The notes under the pieces were generated by a model that was given only the letters and a program-made list of their open reading frames with translations, was not told the DNA's origin and did not search any database. A stretch of DNA of 5,690 nucleotides from an uncultured Azospirillum sp. (GTDB taxonomy: Bacteria; Pseudomonadota; Alphaproteobacteria; RF32; CAG-239), in contig CANDEX010000087.1 of assembly GCA_947383875.1 (NCBI GenBank), forward strand, positions 1-5,690, read 5' to 3'. Position numbers and translations under genes: made by a program. Positions 1 through 5,690 of this stretch are shown in pieces. The stretch's first letter is position 1. Every line of letters begins with the position of its first letter.

Positions 1-87
1 GCTTCTTACGTCTCTTAGCCTCTCTCTTCATTATGCTCAACAAAACGCTCCAGACAGCCGCCTATCCCAAACCGACCCGGATTGGTA
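1..87. repeat. Direct repeat, copy 1 (87 bp, begins at window edge)
   Basis: This stretch matches 134-220 without gaps, with 9 mismatches in 87 positions (about 90% identity). Five of the mismatches fall within 52-58. The first half is a strongly pyrimidine-rich tract and the second half contains the conserved block CCTATCCCAAACCG followed by CCCGGATTGGTA. Because the match starts at base 1, the repeat may extend beyond the window. No terminal inverted repeats or transposase are associated with it. Its function is unknown; it could be an intergenic repeat family or the decayed remains of a duplicated coding segment. Confidence 0.85.
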
Positions 88-133
88 TTGCTGTCACTCC
101 TACCAGCCTCTTTACCTACCTCCTGCCACCACC

Positions 134-220
134 GCTTCTTACGTCTCTCTGCCTCTCTCTTCATTATGCTCAACAAAACGCCCCGAATGGTCGCCTATCC
201 CAAACCGCCCCGGATTGGTA
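134..220. repeat. Direct repeat, copy 2 (87 bp)
   Basis: Second copy of the repeat at 1-87, offset by 133 bases, with a 46-base intervening segment (88-133) that is not repeated after this copy. The downstream boundary is sharp: similarity stops after GGATTGGTA. The intervening segment is also pyrimidine-rich. Two copies with a divergent spacer do not make a CRISPR array, because the unit is far too long. Confidence 0.85.
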
Positions 221-251
221 AGCCTAATCTCCGGCTGGAATGCCTATATCT

Positions 252-275
252 ATCCGCCTTACTCATAAGGGGGAT
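252..275. other. Imperfect hairpin, role unknown
   Basis: Arms ATCCGCCTTA and TAAGGGGGAT pair at 9 of 10 positions around the tetraloop CTCA. No T-tract follows on either strand, so it is not a convincing terminator. It lies between the direct repeats and the left end of the decayed IS200-type element and may belong to either. Confidence 0.45.
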
Positions 276-293
276 AAAGCTTACCGAATCATA

Positions 294-311
294 AACCGCT
301 CTCTTGCGCTT
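294..311 (+). other. Probable left-end hairpin of the IS200-type element
   Basis: Arms AACCGC and GCGCTT pair at 5 of 6 positions around TCTCTT, followed by CTTTATTA. A hairpin about 80-100 bases before tnpA is what IS200/IS605 left ends look like, where TnpA recognises the folded single strand. The one mispair (C against C) fits a decayed end. Assignment is by position and shape. Confidence 0.5.
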
Positions 312-360
312 CTTTATTAAAATATCTTGCAATAAAATAAATAGAGGTAAACTATCAGCC

Positions 361-376
361 TGCCTTTGTGAAAGCA
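361..376 (+). other. Short hairpin before the tnpA remnant
   Basis: TGC-C-TTT and AAAGCA form a small stem with one bulged C and a GTG loop, 18 bases ahead of the ATG at 394. In IS200, structures in the leader of tnpA repress its translation; this one may be a remnant of such control, but the stem is short and the assignment is speculative. Confidence 0.3.
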
Positions 377-393
377 GTATTCGCTGGCTTGGC

Positions 394-845
394 ATGGAAA
401 TGGGGAGATGAGAGTTACCAGACATAAAAAACTGTATGCCCTTTATCAAAATAAACCACCCCTCATATGGATAATTCTATTCTCTATGGGGGGTGGAAAT
501 CGGTAAGATAGTTAGGAGATTATGCCAATGGAAAGGGATGAATGTAATAGAAGCCGAGGTATGTCTGGATTATGTCTGTATGTTATCGGAGATACCGCCG
601 AAATATTTTGTAAGCTTCATCCCGGGTTATTTCAAAGGAAAAAGTCGTTTTCAGCTATATGAATGGTGAGGAAATGCAGCATTCCAATATAGAAACAGAG
701 AATTTTGATGTAGGGGATATGATGTTGAGACAACAGGTGAGAACTCTCACAAGATTGTAAAATATATACTGAATTAATTAAAAAAGATGCTGAAGCCTCC
801 CAATTGACATTTAAATTAGCCCCGTTTATGGGGGCAAGTTATTAC
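394..845 (+). pseudogene. tnpA: IS200-type transposase TnpA, broken by stops and a frameshift
   Basis: Reading one frame from the ATG at 394 through in-frame stops gives a recognisable IS200 TnpA (Y1/HUH single-strand transposase). Landmarks in order are GKIVRRLCQWKGMNVIEAE (502-558), IPPKY (592-606), GYFKGKS (625-645), YRNREF (688-705), CRGYDVETTGENS (709-747) and KYILN (760-774). In-frame stops lie at 409, 472, 667, 706 and 775. The stop at 706 replaces the Trp usual in REFWCRGY, and the one at 775 replaces the Gln after the YIxN helix. A frameshift in the A-run 780-785 moves the end to another frame (KKDAEASQLTFK, then PFMG near 822-833). The HUH site, normally DHVH, reads DYVC (568-579), so both metal-binding histidines are lost. 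The predicted catalytic Tyr (763-765) remains. The span of about 150 codons matches intact family members. It is certainly inactive. Confidence 0.88.
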
Positions 846-857
846 TGCCTGGGCAGT
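844..857 (+). other. Palindrome in the right part of the IS200-type element
   Basis: ACTGCCTGGGCAGT is a near-perfect palindrome (ACTGC and GCAGT around CTGG) just after the end of the tnpA remnant. An earlier pair, GCCCC and GGGGC at 819-835, also falls here. Subterminal hairpins after tnpA are common in these elements. I have no evidence for a separate function such as a terminator, since no T-tract follows. Confidence 0.4.
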
Positions 858-913
858 TACTGTGTGCCATTTAGGTGTGAGCTTGTAATGTTAGGGGATA
901 TTCGCATAGGAAG

Positions 914-937
914 AAGCTCGCGTTTTCGGTGGAGCTT
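914..937 (+). other. Probable right-end hairpin of the IS200-type element
   Basis: AAGCTC and GAGCTT are perfect inverted arms around a 12-base loop that can itself form a small CG-TTTT-CG stem, followed by TTTATG. The position about 70 bases after the tnpA remnant and close to the loss of recognisable element sequence fits the right end recognised by TnpA. The cleavage point itself cannot be fixed from one copy. Confidence 0.6.
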
Positions 938-943
938 TTATGA

Positions 944-1158
944 TTCGAATATAACAGATGTAAAAAATCCTAAATCTTTGCGTTATAGATAAAGAATGGA
1001 AGAAGTAATGTACTTAAAAATGCTGCGATGGGGCGTAAAGTGTTTGATTTGACGGGTGTTTTGTCAGTGCTGCAGGTATTAATGAGGCCTTGATGCAATG
1101 TTCTGTAGAATATCCGTGATGCGAAGATTTAGGACAAACTTGGCTTGTTCTAAAATGA
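944..1158. other. Intergenic debris with no intact gene
   Basis: No open frame of useful length is present on either strand. On the plus strand, one frame reads NVLKNAAMGRKVFDLTG (about 1008-1058). A shifted frame then continues as FVSAAGINEALMQCSVEYP (about 1060-1116) before a TGA, which could be the tail of a decayed gene with one frameshift. I do not recognise this peptide. The stretch may be the flank into which the IS200-type element inserted. Confidence 0.35.
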
Positions 1159-1159
1159 T

Positions 1160-1181
1160 ACCACCGGCTTACGCCGGTGGT
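1160..1181 (-). terminator. Rho-independent terminator of the 730-residue gene
   Basis: A perfect 9-bp GC-rich stem (ACCACCGGC and GCCGGTGGT) with a 4-base loop lies 15 bases beyond the stop codon of the large minus-strand gene. Read on the minus strand it is followed by ATCATTTTAG, a modest T-rich tract. Confidence 0.8.
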
Positions 1182-1196
1182 GTTTCATGAGAAGAA

Positions 1197-3389
1197 TTAA
1201 CGCCCACTTCGGCTCGCTGCATAATGATTCTTTGGGATGTTGGTTTGTGTTTTCTTGTTGTCATTGGGATAATTATAATGTGGTGCTCCCAAATATGGAA
1301 CACGAAGCCCCGGGACATGATGATCTTTTTCCAGATTTTCACCCATCTGACGAAGTTTAGCACTTTCGTCGGCAATCATTTCTTTGGTTATATCATGACT
1401 CTTGGTATCGGGGTCTGCTTCGCGACGGCGTACAAATTCGTCATTCAATTCTTTTTTGGCTTCTGAAGAATGTCTTGCGGACATAACATCGAACATCTTA
1501 CTCATATATTCTTTAGGCATTTGACGGACATTAATTTCCTCGTCAAAGGTTATACCTGCTTTATGTAATGATTCCATAAACGCTTTCTGGTCTTCAGGTT
1601 TCATCAGGCTGACTAAGTCTCCCATTGTTCCCTGGCTGGCTTTTTCATATAAACCGTAGATATCTTGGATGGCGCGGGAGGCACCAATAACCTTGTCTGC
1701 TTCTTTGCCATTAATTGCATTTTGTAATCCCGGTTTTAAGACGTCGTCAAAGTTGTCTTTAAATGGCTTGAAGAAATATTCTCCTTTTAACTCGGCAATT
1801 TTTCCGGCTTGACGCCCATTGGTATCTGCGCCCATGTTGATTTCCATTTGAACTGCTAAACGGTATTTAAATTCTATCAAATCTTTTTCACTCAACGAGC
1901 CTGCTGCAGTCTCAATCATTCTTTTGGCGTGATGCTCGTTGATGTTAATTCCCCGAGGTATAACCCCTGCACGAGCGCAAGCCATACGAAATTCTCCGGT
2001 GTCATCATCACTTAAACCTTTAGGGAAGCGGATGTATTTATTCCCTTGGCTTTTTTGTAATCCAATAACTTTATCAGCTACGTCCCCGGTTACTTTGGCC
2101 CCTTTGGGCATGGCATATCCTACGTTGATACCTCCCTTGCCATCAGGTTTAATCATAATACGATAAGAATAGGTTTCGTTGACGTTGCCGTTTTTATCGC
2201 GTTTGCCGTCTAATTTATAGTTATTAGGATTGCTGTTTGGATAAACACTGAAGACAGTCCAACCGCTTAAGCTGACAAATTGTCTCAAGTTGTCTGATCT
2301 TTCGTGGCGGAAATAGCTGCGGTTTTTTTGTTTTCCCTTTGATTTTTGCAGCCAGGTTTCCATTTCTTCTATGGCTTTGGGGTAGCCCTCTTTTTTCTTT
2401 TCTTTATCTTTTTCAGGTGTTAATTGATCTGATTTTTTCAGCCACTGTTCACTACTTGGGTCAGAAATAATTTGAGGGAGCTCTTCGCCGCTGATTATAT
2501 TTTGAGGAGCGGGCTCTTCTTTCTGCTGTTCATAAGGTCTGTTTTTATTATTTTCTTGAGATTTTTTATTTGCTTCTTCCGCACGGGCAGCCTGAGCTTT
2601 TTCAAATGCTTCTTTGATGCTTGGTTCTATGGTTGGCGGTAATTCAAAATTTTTAATTCCGCGGACATAGAGAAAATCCAGCAAGGTTTTCATTTGGTCT
2701 TCAGATACCTGTTTATCGGGAAAAGTGATTTTTCCATCGCGAATCGCAAAGAAAAATGGTGCGCCATCCATTTGTTTTTGAATTGCTAAACCGAGTTCAC
2801 CTTTTTCAGATTGAATGATGATGCTGGAAATACCGTCTTCTTTTTTTCCGCTGTCGGTTGCTTTGGCATTTTGCTGAATAGAATATAATTTTGCGTATAA
2901 TTCAGGATTCCGCTCATAGTAATCTTGTTGCAACAATGCTGCATCACGCGATTTACCCAATGCATCAGATGTTTTACTGTAGTTACTTTGTCCTTCAATC
3001 AGTTTTATTTTAATGTCTTTTTTTTCTTGATTGATTTTGTCGGTGCTTTGCTTTACAAATTCCGTCATATTATTGGCTAACAAATCTTTTAAACGCTCGT
3101 ATTCTTCCGGTTTGTTTTTTTGTAAATCCGGAGCAATGGCCGCAAAGTAATCGGACGGGTTTCCGGTCAATAATTCGCTTAATTCCTTATTGGATTCGAA
3201 ACGATCGTTTTGGATGGTTTTCAGCTCTTCAAATTCCTGCCGAGCATTATTCAGTTTACGCTGCACATCTTTAACGGCGCGTTCCAGAGCCTGTTCAATT
3301 TTTCTGGGAGAGTAAGAACTTTGAAACTCACCCGGTTTTTCAGCGTCCGGGGCATTAAAATCGGTAAATAAAATACTTCTGTCTGCCAT
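1197..3389 (-). CDS. Hypothetical hydrophilic coiled-coil protein, 730 residues
   Basis: I do not recognise this protein. It is cytoplasmic in character, with no signal peptide or membrane segment. The ATG is supported by AAGGA (plus-strand TCCTT at 3398-3402) 8 bases upstream. Residues about 28-150 are rich in Glu, Lys and Gln and look coiled-coil, with HDxx-free charged helices. Residues 265-350 are a Lys/Glu/Gln/Asn-rich, Pro-containing, probably disordered linker. Residues 355-500 look globular, with Trp377, GYAMPKGAKVTGD (424-436), KYIRFPKG (451-458) and ARAGVIPRGININ (472-484). Residues 500-690 are helical and charged. The tail (690-730) is Tyr/Asn/Pro-rich and ends basic (SRSGR). The stretch at 219-266 resembles 451-495, suggesting a repeated small domain. 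That pattern recalls domains attached to relaxases and large polyvalent proteins, but I could not test it. The gene follows pgk on the same strand with its own promoter candidate and terminator. It could be a secreted effector, a mobilisation accessory protein or a lineage-specific structural protein. Confidence 0.9.
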   Translation of the reverse strand: MADRSILFTDFNAPDAEKPGEFQSSYSPRKIEQALERAVKDVQRKLNNARQEFEELKTIQNDRFESNKELSELLTGNPSDYFAAIAPDLQKNKPEEYERLKDLLANNMTEFVKQSTDKINQEKKDIKIKLIEGQSNYSKTSDALGKSRDAALLQQDYYERNPELYAKLYSIQQNAKATDSGKKEDGISSIIIQSEKGELGLAIQKQMDGAPFFFAIRDGKITFPDKQVSEDQMKTLLDFLYVRGIKNFELPPTIEPSIKEAFEKAQAARAEEANKKSQENNKNRPYEQQKEEPAPQNIISGEELPQIISDPSSEQWLKKSDQLTPEKDKEKKKEGYPKAIEEMETWLQKSKGKQKNRSYFRHERSDNLRQFVSLSGWTVFSVYPNSNPNNYKLDGKRDKNGNVNETYSYRIMIKPDGKGGINVGYAMPKGAKVTGDVADKVIGLQKSQGNKYIRFPKGLSDDDTGEFRMACARAGVIPRGININEHHAKRMIETAAGSLSEKDLIEFKYRLAVQMEINMGADTNGRQAGKIAELKGEYFFKPFKDNFDDVLKPGLQNAINGKEADKVIGASRAIQDIYGLYEKASQGTMGDLVSLMKPEDQKAFMESLHKAGITFDEEINVRQMPKEYMSKMFDVMSARHSSEAKKELNDEFVRRREADPDTKSHDITKEMIADESAKLRQMGENLEKDHHVPGLRVPYLGAPHYNYPNDNKKTQTNIPKNHYAASRSGR

Positions 3390-3397
3390 TGTTTCAA

Positions 3398-3402
3398 TCC
3401 TT
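3398..3402 (-). promoter_or_regulatory. Ribosome binding site of the 730-residue gene
   Basis: On the minus strand this reads AAGGA, 8 bases before the ATG at 3389. It supports that ATG as the real start; pgk uses the same core at 7 bases. Confidence 0.75.
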
Positions 3403-3424
3403 ACATCTAAACTTTATTATTTTA

Positions 3425-3452
3425 ATACTAGCATATTCTGATAAAAAGGCAA
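3425..3452 (-). promoter_or_regulatory. Candidate sigma-70 promoter of the 730-residue gene
   Basis: On the minus strand TTGCCT (3447-3452) and TAGTAT (3425-3430) are separated by 16 bases, with TG one base before the -10 hexamer (extended -10, TGCTAGTAT). Transcription would begin near 3418, giving a leader of about 30 bases before the ATG. The upstream stretch to 3521 is very AT-rich, which could help polymerase binding but also makes chance matches likely. A weaker alternative is TTGTCA upstream with a poor -10 element. Confidence 0.5.
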
Positions 3453-3521
3453 ATGTATTTTGACAAAAAACTTATTAAATTTTTGTTAAAATCTCTATTG
3501 TTGATTATTTTTTAGACAAAT

Positions 3522-3547
3522 AAACCCCTGCCGAGGGGCAGGGGTTT
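3522..3547 (-). terminator. Terminator after pgk
   Basis: A perfect 11-bp stem (AAACCCCTGCC and GGCAGGGGTTT) with loop GAGG lies 19 bases past the pgk stop. On the minus strand the stem ends in GGGGTTTATTTGTC. It separates pgk from the downstream 730-residue gene, supporting separate transcription of the latter. Confidence 0.9.
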
Positions 3548-3566
3548 GTTTTCATCTGTGGATTGC

Positions 3567-4775
3567 TTATTTCTTTAACACAACCACACCCGGGAGTTCT
3601 TTGCCTTCCATCCATTCAAGGAAAGCACCGCCGGCAGTTGAAATGTAAGAGAATTTATTTGCAACACCAGCATTTTCCAGAGCGGAAACCGTATCGCCGC
3701 CGCCGGCAACCGTTGTCAGTCGTCCTTCACCGGTCAGAACAGCAGCACGTTGGGCAACTTTATTGGTGGCGTTGTCAAAAGGAACTAACTCAAATACACC
3801 AAGAGGGCCGTTCCAAACTAAAGTTTTGCATTCTTCAAGTTTTTTATTGATGGCTTCAATAGTTTTGTCACCAACATCCATCAGGCTCCAGCCTTCAGCC
3901 GGAATGTGTTCCAAATCAACGGTTTTGTGTTCAGCATTTGCTTTGAATTCCTTAGAGACAACCACATCTTTCGGCAAGATAATTTCGCAGTTGTTTTCTT
4001 TGGCTGTTTTCATGATTTCTTTCGCAGTATCAATCATGTCCATTTGAACCAGAGAGTTGGCTTCATTGATGGTGTTAATGCCGCTTGCTTTCATAAAAGT
4101 ATGAGCCATACCACCGGAAATAACCAGCATATCAACTTTTTTGACCAAGTTGTTAAGCAGATCGAGTTTTGTTGAAACTTTTGAACCGCCGACAACAGCC
4201 ATTAACGGGCGTTGAGGGTTGTTAAGACCGGTAGTCAGGGCGTTGACTTCTTCTTCCATTAACAGCCCCATGGATGCCGGACGTAATTTAGCTGCAGCAA
4301 CCATTGAAGCGTGGGCACGGTGAGCGGTTGAGAAAGCATCTGAAACATAAATATCAGCAGGTTTAACCAGTTCTTCGGCAAATTTTTCATCACCTTTTTT
4401 CTCTTCGTTATAAAAACGCAGATTTTCAAGCAGTAAAACTTCGTTGGCGTTCATTGCTTTGATGGCCGCTTCAACCTTGGGGCCGATGCAGTCGTCAACA
4501 AAAATGACTTTGTGTCCCAAAGCTTTTTCCAGTTCAGGAGCAACATGACTCAGCGAGTTTTTCATGTCACCTTTGCCTTCAGGGCGACCAAAGTGTGAGA
4601 TAACCACAACTTTAGCTCCTTTATCCATCAATGTTTTGATGGTCGGTACCGTACGGTCAATACGGGCTGTGTTGGTAACGTGAAAATTTTCATCCATCGG
4701 GACATTCAGGTCAGCACGGAGCATAACGACTTTACCGTTCAAATCACCTAAATCTTTTATTGTTTTATATTCCAT
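3567..4775 (-). CDS. pgk: Phosphoglycerate kinase
   Basis: Cytoplasmic glycolytic enzyme that transfers phosphate from 1,3-bisphosphoglycerate to ADP, giving 3-phosphoglycerate and ATP; it also runs in reverse in gluconeogenesis. The 402 residues match the usual family length. Visible signatures are RADLNVP (20-26), Arg38, SHFGRP (60-65), LLLENLRFYNEE (114-125), DAFSTAHRAHAS (146-157), GGSKVSTK (196-203), WNGPLGVFE (321-329), GGGDTVSAL (358-366) and STAGGAFLEWMEGK (379-392). The start is supported by AAGGA 7 bases upstream of the ATG. Several variants (GGSKVSTK, DAFSTAHRAHAS, the CIGP segment at 96-99) are ones I associate with alphaproteobacterial PGKs. ISGGMAHTF and STAGGAF differ from the more common GGGMANTF and STGGGAS but leave the glycine-rich loops in place. 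It lies 62 bases after gap, with a hairpin between them. Confidence 0.98.
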   Translation of the reverse strand: MEYKTIKDLGDLNGKVVMLRADLNVPMDENFHVTNTARIDRTVPTIKTLMDKGAKVVVISHFGRPEGKGDMKNSLSHVAPELEKALGHKVIFVDDCIGPKVEAAIKAMNANEVLLLENLRFYNEEKKGDEKFAEELVKPADIYVSDAFSTAHRAHASMVAAAKLRPASMGLLMEEEVNALTTGLNNPQRPLMAVVGGSKVSTKLDLLNNLVKKVDMLVISGGMAHTFMKASGINTINEANSLVQMDMIDTAKEIMKTAKENNCEIILPKDVVVSKEFKANAEHKTVDLEHIPAEGWSLMDVGDKTIEAINKKLEECKTLVWNGPLGVFELVPFDNATNKVAQRAAVLTGEGRLTTVAGGGDTVSALENAGVANKFSYISTAGGAFLEWMEGKELPGVVVLKK

Positions 4776-4782
4776 TTATTTT

Positions 4783-4787
4783 TCCTT
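4783..4787 (-). promoter_or_regulatory. Ribosome binding site of pgk
   Basis: On the minus strand this reads AAGGA, 7 bases before the ATG at 4775. It lies directly after the T-rich tract of the gap-pgk hairpin, so any transcript ending there would lack it. Confidence 0.75.
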
Positions 4788-4793
4788 TACAAA

Positions 4794-4829
4794 AAACAAA
4801 ACCCCCTTGGTGAGCAAGAGGGTTTGTTT
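4794..4829 (-). terminator. Hairpin between gap and pgk, probable (partial) terminator
   Basis: Between the gap stop and the pgk ribosome binding site, AAACCC-C-CTT and AAG-A-GGGTTT form a stem with one mismatch and a 7-base loop. The stem extends past a bulged A through AAAC and GTTT. On the minus strand it is followed by TTTTGTTTTTTG, a good T-tract. It should stop or attenuate transcription from gap. No clear separate promoter for pgk is visible in the 62-base gap, so partial read-through may set the gap to pgk ratio. Confidence 0.75.
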
Positions 4830-4837
4830 CATTTAAA

Positions 4838-5690
<853 letters not shown>

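Larger units (their letters stand above)
288..943 (+). mobile_element. Decayed IS200/IS605-family insertion sequence (approximate ends)
   Basis: The stretch carries a broken IS200-type transposase flanked by hairpins, the end architecture of the IS200/IS605 family, which lacks terminal inverted repeats and transposes as single strands. The left hairpin is 294-311 and the right one 914-937. The resulting length of about 650 bases fits IS200-type elements that carry tnpA alone. There is no tnpB/IscB-like gene. Exact ends are uncertain because this family makes no target duplication to mark them. The element points opposite to the three minus-strand genes and sits in the region beyond the 3' end of the large gene. 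It cannot be autonomous because the transposase is destroyed. Confidence 0.8.

Noticed and set aside
1..220. CRISPR-like array from the two direct repeats
   Set aside because: There are only two copies, the unit is 87 bases, the copies are 10% diverged and there is no cas gene, so this does not fit a CRISPR array.
33..294. Two short plus-strand open frames beginning inside the repeats (MLNKT...)
   Set aside because: They start at the same repeated ATG but run into different frames and unrelated tails, with no ribosome binding site in the pyrimidine-rich upstream tract.
195..449. 84-codon minus-strand open frame
   Set aside because: It crosses a direct repeat, the left end of the IS200-type element and the start of tnpA in antisense, and has no supporting ribosome binding site that I can see.
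804..992. 62-codon plus-strand open frame starting at TTG
   Set aside because: Its first part is the frameshifted C-terminus of the IS200-type TnpA (QLTFK, PFMG) and the rest runs through the element's right-end hairpin, so it is not a separate gene.
3453..3521. Second promoter or small RNA in the AT-rich gap after the pgk terminator
   Set aside because: TTGTCA with a poorly matching -10 can be found, but the stretch is so AT-rich that such matches are expected by chance; no stable RNA fold was seen.

Overview
The window looks like chromosomal DNA of a moderately AT-rich alphaproteobacterium, possibly a host-associated one. The phosphoglycerate kinase has alphaproteobacterial-style signatures (the CIGP segment, GGSKVSTK, DAFSTAHRAHAS), whereas the glyceraldehyde-3-phosphate dehydrogenase is of the E. 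coli GapA class. This placement rests on remembered family signatures, not on a search.

Right part (about 3390-5690): a glycolytic pair on the minus strand. It holds gap (5' end cut by the window edge) followed by a complete pgk. A hairpin with a T-rich tract lies in the 62-base gap between them, and a near-perfect terminator hairpin follows pgk. GAPDH makes 1,3-bisphosphoglycerate and PGK uses it to make ATP, so the two enzymes catalyse consecutive steps.

Middle (1197-3389): one large minus-strand gene for a 730-residue, very hydrophilic, coiled-coil-rich protein that I cannot assign to a family. It has its own ribosome binding site, a candidate extended -10 promoter and its own terminator, so it looks like a monocistronic unit. 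Two stretches of the protein resemble each other (about residues 219-266 and 451-495) and may be a duplicated small domain.

Left part (1-1190): no intact gene. The main find is a decayed IS200-type insertion sequence on the plus strand (roughly 288-943). Its transposase reads almost entirely in one frame from about 394 to 845 but is broken by five in-frame stops in its first part, the loss of both HUH histidines and a frameshift. Hairpins typical of the two ends of such an element flank it. Upstream is a pair of 87-base direct repeats, about 90% identical, with the first copy starting at the window edge. Between the dead element and the terminator of the large gene is about 200 bases of apparent debris.

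The best candidate for undescribed biology is the 730-residue protein; the best-supported new annotation is the IS200 fossil. I see no CRISPR array, RNA gene or defence system.
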